Source of the DNA: Flectonema sp. DT1601
Lineage: Eukaryota > Euglenozoa > Diplonemea > Diplonemida > Diplonemidae
Direction: 5' to 3'
Assembly (NCBI GenBank): GCA_964019425.1
Contig: OZ025804.1
Location: 930,001 to 994,000, forward strand
DNA: 64,000 nt
The translations under genes and the position numbers were made by a program. Shown here one piece after another: positions 44,634 to 54,859 of the stretch (positions within the stretch are counted from its first letter, which is position 1; each line of letters begins with the position of its first letter). The notes beneath the pieces were generated by a model. It had not been told where the DNA came from and did not search any database. It saw nothing but the letters and a program-made list of their open reading frames with translations.

Positions 44634-44780
44634 TTAGTTGGAACTGTTTTCAACGTCTTTGCCAGACGGGGTCGGGTTCCCGCTTCCCACGTTTCTCTTA
44701 CACCCCGAACACATCGCCGTGCCACAGTTCTTGCAGCTGATGGTCGAGCTGGTTCCACATCCTGATGCCCACTTGCACAT
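44634..44780 (-). CDS. Cys-rich small protein with changed end, unit E
   Basis: Identical to the 53-residue protein up to Gly39, then switches to KDVENSSN and stops, losing the last CxxC pair. Sequence beyond the switch belongs to the RHS-type module. It is either a recombinant joint or a first exon meant to be spliced, although no strong donor is visible at the switch. The leader carries the longest AG run of the set. Confidence 0.5.
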   Translation of the reverse strand: MCKWASGCGTSSTISCKNCGTAMCSGCKRNVGSGNPTPSGKDVENSSN

Positions 44781-45705
44781 TTTGTTTTCTCGGGGGTGGT
44801 ACTGAGTCTTGGGATGCTGTTGAGGGAAGTGAACGAGAGATGAAAAAGGTTTTAACAGCGCTTCACCACACACATTATCAAGAGAGAGAGAGAGAGAGAC
44901 AAACACGGTCGGAGAGTTTCCGCATCAGGTGCTTGAGAAGATAAGAGAGGGAGGGAAACGAGCGATAGTTGTTCGAGTGAACACTCACAAGTATTGTGAA
45001 CAGCAGAAGATCAAAGAAAACAGTCGGTGTGTTTGACAGAGAGGACCTTAATACCGCACCTCATATGGATTTGGAGACTTTTTATACACCATGATATTTA
45101 TAATTACGGTAAATAAAAAGCTTGAAATAATTTCATACTACTTTGAGTATCCAATGATTCCAATAGTTATTTCATTTTTTAGTTTTGTAGTCACATCGAT
45201 AATTTATAATAGCGATGAGTTTAAAAAAAAAAATCGAGGGTGAGCAGGACGACTACACATCGACAAGAAAAGTGTAAATAAGGCAGCAAATACAACTACT
45301 AAAAATTAAAAATATAAAGCAACCAAGACCACCTAGAAATTGAAACAAACTAAAGTTATTTTACCTTTGGATATAAGGCGGTGACTAATAGAAATCAAAG
45401 CACACCGTATAAAAAGTTCTAATTAAGAATAGATTGTCCGAAGTAAACGTTTTTCGTACCTCTGATGAATTGCATACTTCTTTTGCACAAAGAAGACCTT
45501 CACGTGTCAACAGGAAGGTAAGGGTAAGAAGATAGGAGGAGGGGGGTTGGTTTTGTTTTTTTAAAAAAACAAAAAAAAATAAAGAACCATACAAATAAAA
45601 TATATAACCTGAAATTATGAAAAACAGAATTCACAGAAATGAAACTTGTCGTTGTCGTTTTTTTTTATATGCCCAACAAACGTCTTCTTGAATATTAATA
45701 ATATT

Positions 45706-45908
45706 TCACCACAGCTTCTTTCCATTGTTGATCAAAGGATCTCCTGCTAAGCCTCGTCCCAACTTACAAAAGATGCGACATTGTCTTGCGCCCCACTGGA
45801 TGTTATCAATGTTGTCCTGGGCATCTTTGTTAGAAATTCCTGCAGTTGTAGTTATTCCCTCAGGTTTAAGTAAATTCTTTCCTTCAAACACCTCATTACC
45901 TGTGGGGT
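45706..45908 (-). other. Exon-like frame downstream of LRR gene 2
   Basis: Duplicate of the frame at 33792-33996, with the same acceptor-like CCACCCCACAG and near-identical sequence through GRGLAGD. After that the reading frame differs and ends sooner, which argues against strong selection on the C-terminus in at least one copy. Confidence 0.3.
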
Positions 45909-45986
45909 GGCACTAAAATGAATAGATTGAGGGAATCATATTTTTATACAATCAACTTCATAGTATTACACTTTTAACAAAAAACA

Positions 45987-47375
45987 TTAATTAAAACAAC
46001 GAAACAAATATTTAAGAATCGATTCACTACTTCTCTTTTTATAACACTGCTCGAAGACAGCCCTATTATTACCAGGCAGCTGAACAGACTCAAGGACGGT
46101 GGTTTTGGTCAGGAATCTTTCTCCTATTACAGTCACACTACTAAGACTTGAAAGGTCAACAGCAGTGAGTTGCGAACACTGATACAAGAAATAATCTCCA
46201 ATAGTAGTGACACTACTAAGACCAGAAAGGTCAAGAGCAGGGAGTTTTGAACAGGAAAACAAGAAGCTACCTTCAATAGTGGTGAGATTACTAAGACCTG
46301 AAAGGTCAACAGTAGTGAGGCTTGAACAGTCGCACAAGAAATAAAAACCAAAAGTGGTGACACTACTAAGACCAGAAAGGTCAAGAGCAGGGAGTTTTGA
46401 ACAGGAAAACAAGAAGCTACCTTCAATAGTGGTGAGATTACTAAGACCTGAAAGGTCAACAGTAGTGAGGCTTGAACAGTCACACAAGAAATAAAAACCA
46501 AAAGTGGTGACACTACTAAGACTTGAAAGGTCAACAGCAGCGAGTTGTGAACAACGATACATGAAATTATTTCCAATAGTTTTGAGACTGCTAAGACCAG
46601 AAAGGTCAACAGTAGTTAGGCGTGGACAGGAATGCAAGAAACCTCCTCCAATAATTGTGACACTACTAAGACCAGAAACGTCAACAGCAGTGAGTTGCGG
46701 ACAGGAATACAAGAAATTACTTCCAATAGTTCCGAGAGTGCTAAGACCTGAAAGGTCAAGAGAAGTGAGGCGCGGACAGGAATACAAGAATTGTTCTCCA
46801 ATAATTGTGACACTACTAAGACCTGAAAGGTCAACAGAAGTGAGTTGTGAATAAAACAAGAAATAATCTCCAATAGCTGTGACACTACTAAGATTTGAAA
46901 GATCAAGAGAAGTGATTGAACATCCCCGCATGAAATATGGTGAGATGATTGTGATGTCGGAATTTGTATTGCGGAAAGAAATCCGTTTGGCGACAGAAGG
47001 CAGTATATCATTACTAACACTGAGGCAACCATCTTCTGAGAATGTAGGGGTGTCTAGGTTTAAGTATTCCTCATTGTGGTTTCCAAGCCATTGAAGCAGC
47101 TTCTCCCGCTTCGATTCATCAACAAACCAGCATTTACCAAATAACTGAAACAACTTCTTCCGCATTTCCATCTCGCTGTCTGCACCCAATCCATGATCTG
47201 CCAGACGCTCAGTTTCGTCAAGGGTGTCACCAGCGAACGAGAGTTCAACTTCCTCCGGATCGACATCCCACTCAACAGCCGCCCCCTTCAACACGTCGCT
47301 CACAAGGGAATCAACACCAACTGTGACTGACACAGCAGCGAGTTCCAATTCCGGGAATGTCACAAAAACCTGCAT
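45987..47375 (-). CDS. Ubiquitin-like header plus leucine-rich-repeat protein, gene 2 (intact)
   Basis: 462 residues. Residues 1-75 form a ubiquitin-like header (MQVFVTFPELELAAVSV..., then SFAGDTLDETERLADHGLG, as in the L-G-x-L-x-D-x-x-T-L-x-D-x-G pattern of ubiquitin folds). A helical linker with KLFQLFGKCWF and LLQWLGNHNEEYL follows. From about residue 150 there are some twelve 23-residue BspA-like LRRs, then a short basic end. There is no signal peptide or membrane span, so it should be intracellular. Ubiquitin-like headers are typical of Crinkler-type effectors, which fits the RHS-like neighbour. A 46-residue pair of repeats is present once more here than in gene 1. The acceptor TTGTCTTTCAG lies 17 bases before the ATG. 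Confidence 0.75.
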   Translation of the reverse strand: MQVFVTFPELELAAVSVTVGVDSLVSDVLKGAAVEWDVDPEEVELSFAGDTLDETERLADHGLGADSEMEMRKKLFQLFGKCWFVDESKREKLLQWLGNHNEEYLNLDTPTFSEDGCLSVSNDILPSVAKRISFRNTNSDITIISPYFMRGCSITSLDLSNLSSVTAIGDYFLFYSQLTSVDLSGLSSVTIIGEQFLYSCPRLTSLDLSGLSTLGTIGSNFLYSCPQLTAVDVSGLSSVTIIGGGFLHSCPRLTTVDLSGLSSLKTIGNNFMYRCSQLAAVDLSSLSSVTTFGFYFLCDCSSLTTVDLSGLSNLTTIEGSFLFSCSKLPALDLSGLSSVTTFGFYFLCDCSSLTTVDLSGLSNLTTIEGSFLFSCSKLPALDLSGLSSVTTIGDYFLYQCSQLTAVDLSSLSSVTVIGERFLTKTTVLESVQLPGNNRAVFEQCYKKRSSESILKYLFRCFN

Positions 47376-47449
47376 TGTTTTGAGTGATCTGCTGAAAGAC
47401 AAGAAAGGATGTTAAATGCCATGCAGTAACAACAATTCACACATTCTAT

Positions 47450-48120
47450 CAAGAGAGAGACAAACACGGTCGGAGAGTTTCCGCATCAGGTGCTTGAGAA
47501 GATAAGAGAGAGAGGGAGGGAAACGAGCGATAGTTGTTCGAGTGAACACTCACAAGTATTGTGAGCAGCAGAAGATCAAAGAAAACAGTCGGTGTGTTTG
47601 ACAGAGTTGGACAACGGACTAAATACAAAAACAGTGGTGCTCACCGCACCTCACCGAGGAATCAATCAATGATCCCCTCGTCTCACCAACCGACTGCAAA
47701 TAGTGGAAGCTGTCAACATCACTCAATTTGAACAAATATCTCAATTTCAGAATAAAAAGAAATGCAATTTTTGGAAGCAAATCCGAATAAATAAATTCAA
47801 AATAAAGAAAAAAAAACAAGAAATCTTTTTTATTACCCGAAAAGCAGGCAATCGATTGCACTGCACAGGCTGTTACGGGAAACTCAACATTCTGAGTCCG
47901 TTAGTTGAATAGAATTAATTTTGAACAACAATGAAATCAGACGGATGTCTGTACTGTTGTTGAATGCTGGTAGTGGGTGTCAGCAGGCACATCTGTTCGG
48001 TGTTTCCTCGATTGATTTTGGTGCTTAAAAGAAAAATAAAAAACCTGTTTTCCAGAATCGATGGTTAAAAGAAGAGGTCAGCTTACTTCATCATTCGAAA
48101 TCCCCTTCTCATTTCACATT
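47450..48120. repeat. Shared leader and spacer of Cys-rich unit F/G
   Basis: From the AG repeat at about 47450 upward this is the same leader found before every Cys-rich gene, here placed directly upstream of the LRR gene. The same arrangement is at 38101-38781. The shared part carries the CACTCACAAGTATTGTGAG and GAAAACAGTCGGTGTGTTTGAC blocks. It may be a common promoter or first exon for both gene types. Confidence 0.55.
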
Positions 48121-48282
48121 TTAACGGTAGTTCTTGCCGCACTCTCCGCAGTTCGCGGCGTTGCCAGACGGGGTCGGGTTCCCGCTTCCCACGTTTCTCT
48201 TACACCCCGAACACATCGCCGTGCCACAGTTCTTGCAGCTGATGGTCGAGCTGGTTCCACATCCTGATGCCCACTTGCACAT
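48121..48282 (-). CDS. Cys-rich small protein, unit G
   Basis: Complete 53-residue eight-cysteine protein. In the frame above the ATG the reading stays open for another 100 codons, through a hydrophobic stretch (VFFDLLLLTILVSV) and the AG repeat, but with no ATG. Whether that region is translated is uncertain. Confidence 0.6.
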   Translation of the reverse strand: MCKWASGCGTSSTISCKNCGTAMCSGCKRNVGSGNPTPSGNAANCGECGKNYR

Positions 48283-49057
48283 TTTGTTTTCTCGGGGGTG
48301 GTACTGGGTCTTGGGATGCTGTTGAGGGAAGTGAACGAGAGATGAAAAAGGTTTGAGCAGCGCTTCACCACACACATTATCAAGAGAGAGAGAGAGAGAC
48401 AAACACGGTCGGAGAGTTTCCGCATCAGGTGCTTGAGAAGATAAGAGAGAGAGGGAGGGAAACGAGCGATAGTTGTTCGAGTGAACACTCACAAGTATTG
48501 TGAGCAGCAGAAGATCAAAGAAAACAGTCGGTGTGTTTGACAGAGAGGACAACGGACTAAATACAAAAACAGTGGTGCTCACCGCACCTCACCGAGGAAT
48601 CAATCAATGATCCCCTCGTCTCACCAACCGACTGCAAATAGTGGAAGCTGTCAACATCACTCAATTTGAACAAATATCTCAATTTCAGAATAAAAAGAAA
48701 TGCGATTTTTGGAAGCAAATCCGAATAAATAAATTCAAAATGAAGAAAAAAAACAAGAAATCTTTTTTATTACCCGAAAAGCAGGCAATCGATTGCACTG
48801 CACGGGCTGTTACGGGAAACTCAACATTCTGAGTCCGTTAGTTGAATAGAATTAATTTTGAACAACAATGAAATCAGACGGATGTCTGTACTGTTGTTGA
48901 ATGCTGGTAGTGGGTGTCAGCAGGCACATCTGTTCGGTGTTTCCTCGATTGATTTTGGTGCTTAAATGAAAAATAAAAACCTGTTTTCCCAGAATCGATG
49001 GTTAAAAGAAGAGGTCAGCTCACTTCATCATTCGAAATCCCCTTCTCATTTCACATT

Positions 49058-49219
49058 TTAACGGTAGTTCTTGCCGCACTCTCCGCAGTTCGCGGCGTTG
49101 CCAGACGGGGTCGGGTTCCCGCTTCCCACGTTTCTCTTACACCCCGAACACATCGCCGTGCCACAGTTCTTGCAGCTGATGGTCGAGCTGGTTCCACATC
49201 CTGATGCCCACTTGCACAT
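49058..49219 (-). CDS. Cys-rich small protein, unit H
   Basis: Complete 53-residue protein, tandem neighbour of unit G at a spacing of about 935 bases. It carries the shortest AG repeat (about 49320). Its leader switches to the RHS-type spacer at about 49373, exactly as for unit D. Confidence 0.6.
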   Translation of the reverse strand: MCKWASGCGTSSTISCKNCGTAMCSGCKRNVGSGNPTPSGNAANCGECGKNYR

Positions 49220-49372
49220 TTTGTTTTCTCGGGGGTGGTACTGGGTCTTGGGATGCTGTTGAGGGAAGTGAACGAGAGATGAAAAAGGTTTGAACAGCGC
49301 TTCACCACACACATTATCAAGAGAGAGACAAACACGGTCGGAGAGTTTCCGCATCAGGTGCTTGAGAAGATA

Positions 49373-51230
49373 AGGAGAGAAATATGTTCGTCTTCTTTTC
49401 TCATTTTAATTCCACATAAATCAGTCTCTACGGATTCTTTTTGAAATATGTGAGATAGCTCATTGTTTACATTTATCATCCGACTGACTGAATATCAATA
49501 TTAATATTTAAAAGACCAAAACATTCTATGAAGCGAGAAGAACGTAACAAGACCCCCTCCGGAAGAACCAAAGAGATCTAACGTACATAGGAACTAATGG
49601 AAACTCTCAATAGTCTTCTTCTAATTAATATAAAAAGTGTAAATTAAAACATCTTCCTTGAAGTATAAGTAAACGCCTCAGATGTCGTAAGAGACTTTAT
49701 ATTATAATTAAATGTTTCAAACTCAGCTGCATGCACACATCTAATTTTCAGCTGTTGTATAGAATGTGGAGGGGTTAATTGTTCTATTTTGTACGTAAAA
49801 TACAAATGTATTGTATCATAAATAACATAACGACAATTTAACATTAGTTCTGAGAAACAGTGACTAAAGAGGTAATGTTAGTGTAGGCATGCACTCTGCA
49901 ATTGATGTAAATACTGTATAGACTGTGTGGGGGTAATTTGATATTGCATTCGTAAGCTCAAAGGAACAACAATTTCTTGGATAAATAAATCAAGGCGTGG
50001 AGGGACTTGGATAAATAAGCCAAGGTTAACACACAACAAATTAGACATGAATCATTATAACTGGATTCTGTCCACACAAAATCACATGCTTTAAATAAAC
50101 TACCAGAAAGAGATGCTGTCAAGTCAAATTGACCCGGGGACCACGCACTACAGGTTGAGCATGTTATGCACTGCAGGTCGTTACAGCTTAAAAACATAAA
50201 TGTATTAATGTTTTCAAATAAATCAATATGTGGGGGTGTGGAGATGGGAAGTAATAAATAAAATATCATTTCTTTTCTTTGACAGTCGGTTTTGCTCAGG
50301 AGCTCTGAATTCAGGTTGCGGAATGTTCACGCATTCCCTCTTCGACAAAACCCCCACAGAAACACAAGTGTTCCCATGAAGGTTTTAATGCACACGTTTC
50401 TTTCAGCACCTGAGCAGACCAGAGCCACTAGTAAACCCAAACGAGTGCACGTTGTAGTGTAGAGTTAGTATTAACTCAGTTAGTTAGAAGAATAGAATGA
50501 AAAGAAATACTTTCCATTCTGAGAGTTAGTTTCTCCATGCTTTTTAGCACGGACAATAAAAAAAGAATCGGCACTTCACTAAATAATTTTCGCACTTTGC
50601 TTTTGTTTGTGTGCAACCAGAAACAAGCCTCTAAGGTAAAGGTGTGTTAACTTCAACGTTGCCACAATTTTCTTTCGCTCGTAAAATATGTCTTCGAGAT
50701 GAAAAAAAAAAAAAAAAAAAAAAGGCTTTTATCTTCAACTATACAGAAAATAATAATATAACACTGTGATTTTTTTGTTCGTGCACGAAACCTTGAACCG
50801 ACTTAAACTGATAAAGCTAAAGGAGGTTTACGTGTGCTGCCCAACATTCTTTTTCGTTCTTACAATACTTGTTAAATGCAAAAAAATAAACCATCACCGA
50901 TAATATTATTAATCAAGTATTACTTGACTGGAAAAAAGAATATTCGCCATTCAACGAATGTCATAACGGTGGGTAAACACTCCGAAGTTGAAGTAAAGAC
51001 TTCACATTATAATTAATGTTTCTAACTTCGCTGCATACAAAAGAAGGGGGGAGAGAATGGAACAAGAAATATGTCTAAATTCCAAAGCGGGAAAACTAAA
51101 GCAGGGAAAGGGAAGGTCGTTCGATTAAAATAAAAAGTAAATTTTTTTTTTGTGCTATATTCACACACTACATATCCTTTGATACACTTTTTCACAATTG
51201 TTGAAGAAATAAGGTTTTGAAATTATTTTG
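49373..51230. other. Spacer downstream of RHS-like gene 2
   Basis: Near-identical to 39105-41100, including repeat C (49797-50170) and repeat A with its poly(A) end (50556-50723). No gene is supported. Confidence 0.6.
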
Positions 51231-51590
51231 TGAAGTTCTATAAGCCAGCGATTTGTTTGTCATTACCACATGAATGTCACGGAGAAACTGAATCTGCTGT
51301 GTTTTCCTTAATTTCACTTTTTCGAAGATTCGTAGTTACTTCATCGTTTTCCTGAAGCTTACATGATACACTGAATGTATTTTCCGCACTAATTCTGTAG
51401 AATAGATCAGCTGAAGAAGCCTGCCTTCCATTGATAACACATTTGGTGGTCGTGACTTCCAGTTCGTAGCTCACCTACCAGCGGAGCAAACTTCTTACAC
51501 TTCTTTACAACAGAATGTTGATTTTGAAGCTCCTCATTAGATGCAAGTCTTTTGATTATTTGTTTTAACTTTTTGGTACAACCTTGACAT
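51230..51590 (-). pseudogene. Orphan C-terminal fragment of an RHS-like gene, second copy
   Basis: Matches the fragment at 41100-41660 but is shorter. Only the SADLFYRIS...TFSVSCKLQE part and adjoining text remain. Broken. Confidence 0.6.
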
Positions 51591-51624
51591 CTGGATTTCT
51601 GAGTTGGGATTTTTATTAAAAATA

Positions 51625-54065
51625 TTACCTACCAGCCCTGGGATTCCTTTTGGTGTTAGTTTTATTGCCAGTGTCTGATTCGCTGTCAGCGTCTGATACG
51701 CTGCCAGTGTCTGATTCGCTGTCAGCGTCTGATTCGCTGTCAGCGTCTGATTCGCTGTCAGTGCCTGACACGCTGCCAGTGTCTGATACGCTGCCAGTGC
51801 CTGATACGCTGCCAGTGTCTAGGTAACTTATATGTGCAGTCCAAAAGAGAGCAAACGGCCCAAAGTATTTCTTGAAGTTACGACCGTCGACAACACCAAA
51901 TGTTACTTTATCTTTAAGGTCACAATTTTCAAGACAGCCCCCAAGTATTTTTTGCCACTTTTCTGTGACAACTTTGTTTGTCATTATCACATGAATGTCA
52001 CCTTTAGAAACTGAATTCAGTGTGTTCTTCTCAAGTTCTTTTTTATCAAGTTCCAAAACTTTTCCCTCCTTTTCCTGAAGCTTACATGATACACTGAATG
52101 TATTTTTCTCACTAATTCTGTAGAATACATCAGCTGACTGAGCACCTTTTCCATTGATAACACATGTGTCGGTCATAATATTAACAAGTGGTTTGCTAAT
52201 GGTCCAATCCCCAACTTCTTCTGGTATCACAACCTTTTTGCGACCTGATTCAGCTTTTTTGCGTAGTAGTACCGCAGCCTTCCGGTTACTCGCTGAGCTG
52301 ATCCGACGTGCACTCTGGACCACACTTAGTTCTCGGTTGAAGAAACTTAAATTTTCAATATTACTACCCCAGACAATCCCAAAGTGCATGTTATCGAGAG
52401 GCATTTCATCTTCTAGCAGTACTCGTGAGCGGATCCTGAGAAATTGTGACACAAATACCTCAAAATCTTGGCTATTCATGGATGGTGCACAGTCCCAATT
52501 TCGAAGAATGGTGGAACCAAGACTTTTTTGAATAGCAAGCCACAATGGAGCAATCTCTAAAACACCAGAAGAAACAGTCATAAACCCAGAGGCCATTGTT
52601 GGATCGAGACCGAGTATTTCTTTGTTTGTCAATTTCTTGAAGCACATTCCCAACAGACTCGGGAACATAGGATCCGGTGTCTTCATGCCGTACCTAACAG
52701 CAAGGCTGATCTTAGTCAGGTCACACAACTCCTTAAAGGAACAGTTGTGTTTCTCGATGTCAGCAATTGCTTCCATGGCACGTGGATGCCCGAGTGTTAA
52801 AGACATCGCTGTATTTGCATCTTGCTGGATCCCATCAGGCATTTTAGTTAGTTGTGGTGGATGCATCAAAACCCCATTATCCTTCATTGCTTTGCGAACT
52901 GGGTGTGAAACTGTTGCACTTACCACAGGAAACAGGTGATACTTTGTCGTCTGCATCGCAATCAAAAGGGTGTCGAGAAGAGTCTTCATGTTGCTCTCCT
53001 GATACAAACCTTCCTCGAGACCGATGTTGTGAACACCATCAACAAGCAGCAGAATAAGAGGGTTGAACCAACCTGCATTCTCTGCAGTTTTGTGGATTGC
53101 TTCCGCAACTTTTTCTACTTGCATAACTTTTTCTACTTGCATGCAGTCCTTCATAAATTCATCAAAATATCCCACTTGGCCCTTCAGCTGCCACATCATC
53201 CGCACTGCAACTGAACTTGCATCCCTCACTAATCTTTTTTCTTCAGGTAACACTGCTGTATCATTTTCAAAGGAAACATTCACTACAATCAACGGATGGT
53301 CTTTGAAGTATCCCGGAAACCATTTGTAGAGTAATATGGGCACTTCTGTCAATGTGCGACTCTTTCCAGTGCCCATCCCACTTGCAAAGATTGGAAGAGA
53401 ACACCCCCTGGATCTGTAAAAACTTTCAAAAGAGTCACCAAGCTTCAACATATCGTCGACTTCGCCCTGTCGTTCGCATTGGAAATGCCACTCTGCGCCA
53501 GTGTCATTGGATGTAAGGAGGGAATATCTATCCCTGTTAAGATCATCTTTTGTAAGCACTTCAGGTCCCTGTGTTGGTTAAGTGTGAACAGTAAATATGA
53601 GAACAAAGGAGTCTCACAGATCAAATTCTGATGATGTTACAAAAGGTCAACAATTCAGAAATAGTACGAAGTTCTGATGGCAGATCAAATTCCGGTGATG
53701 TTACTTTTGAGTTTGTTAACGCAATCACCTCACCTCACGTGAGATTTATTATTTAGGGAAAATAATCATTTGTTTTAACCCTGTCAGTCACCAACACAAA
53801 AACTTCTAAATTTCTATTTCCTGAGTTTCTAAATAGCAAAGCGGAAAGTAAAGGATATTTAAAAAGGCGAATCTACATCACTCTAAACCATAACAGTAAC
53901 TTTAGGGATGTCAGCGTCCAATACAACAATAAAAAGGTCGGACTCGTCAAGACAGGGTTTACACCGAAATGTGTTTAAGAAAAAAAGCAAAAAGCATACT
54001 TTTGTGGCGCTCATCTTCGCCTTCAACTCATCGCTCGTCGGTCTTCCACTTCTCTGTTTACCCAT
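51625..54065 (-). CDS. RHS/Crinkler-like P-loop NTPase, gene 2
   Basis: Exons 54065-54000 (22 codons, start MGKQRSGRPTSDELKAKMSA) and 53568-51625, with a phase-0 intron of 431 bases; 669 residues. Walker A GMGTGKS and the LILLLVDGVHNI strand are as in gene 1. The protein has several in-frame insertions relative to gene 1 (for example EEKRLV after NDTAVLP, and a duplicated MQVEKV) and many substitutions. The C-terminal SADVFYRI...TFSVSCKLQE segment is conserved. After FWTAHI there is a tail of six-residue repeats of the type DTGSVS and DADSESD, encoded by an 18-base minisatellite, ending NTKRNPRAGR. The first exon shares no sequence with that of gene 1, although flanks match. Confidence 0.7.
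51667..51825. repeat. 18-base minisatellite encoding the RHS-like gene 2 tail
   Basis: Units alternate between GCTGTCAGCGTCTGATTC and GCTGCCAGTGTCTGATAC types, about nine in all. They keep the coding frame. The equivalent site in gene 1 has about one unit. Confidence 0.8.
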
Positions 54066-54712
54066 GTTTTTGTGTTTTGGTTTATGCTGCAAGAAGAAGT
54101 ATCAGATGTAATAATAATATTCATCACTCTCTACACTCTACCACCTGTTGTATCGAATCCTAAATATCAATAGTATTAACTTATCGAGTTCTCCATCTTT
54201 ATCAGGTCTCTTGAAGGATATCAACATCGTCGTCTCTCTTGGAGCCTTTATTTTCTATTTATAATTAATCAAAGAACACTAAGCGCTCCAACTTTGTTTT
54301 CACAATTCTCATGCCCTTCCTGATCACCCTATTTACTCACTCCATCGTTCTACAGCACAACTTCCATGTGCCATAATGATAGACCTGTCATGTGAAGAAT
54401 ATTTGTTAATACTTCCAAACCTTGTCAGGCAAAACAACTTAAGAAGTAGACGGTAGTAAGAATCTAAAATCACCTCAAGAGGTTCAAGAGGTTGAACATT
54501 ACTATATTTATAAATAACATCGAGTCTAACAATTCTCCCAAATCTCCAAAAAAAAAAAGAAAAAATGTCCAAATCCTCCGCTTCAGTTCTCACCCAGCAC
54601 TAAAACATAAAACCAGAGAAGGAAACTAATATTTTACCTTTATACGAAGTCTCCAAATCTCCTAAAAATGGCGTATCAGTATTCTCATACTTACAATGGT
54701 TTATTAACTTGC

Positions 54713-54859
54713 TTAGTTGGAACTGTTTTCAACGTCTTTGCCAGACGGGGTCGGGTTCCCGCTTCCCACGTTTCTCTTACACCCCGAACACATCGCCGTG
54801 CCACAGTTCTTGCAGCTGATGGTCGAGCTGGTTCCACATCCTGATGCCCACTTGCACAT
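54713..54859 (-). CDS. Cys-rich small protein with changed end, unit I
   Basis: Same as unit E: identical to the standard protein up to Gly39, then KDVENSSN and stop. It lies directly upstream of RHS-like gene 2, as unit E does for gene 1, so this joint was duplicated with the array unit. Confidence 0.5.
   Translation of the reverse strand: MCKWASGCGTSSTISCKNCGTAMCSGCKRNVGSGNPTPSGKDVENSSN

Larger units (their letters stand above)
33136..45047 (-). repeat. Array repeat, copy 1 (LRR, Cys-rich, RHS-like, Cys-rich)
   Basis: The copy starts where TTAATACCGCACCTCATATGG begins and ends before the same text at 45048. It contains, from low to high coordinates, an LRR gene split by a LINE, Cys-rich units C/D, the RHS-like gene 1 and Cys-rich unit E. 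Without the 2.7 kb LINE it is about 9.2 kb, the same as copy 2 without its extra Cys-rich unit. Spacer identity with copy 2 is very high by eye. Confidence 0.85.

Noticed and set aside
41819-53568. RHS-like genes as ordinary AAA+ ATPases
   Set aside because: Only Walker A and a B-like strand are present, without sensor or arginine-finger motifs; the overall layout is closer to RHS/Crinkler NTPases.
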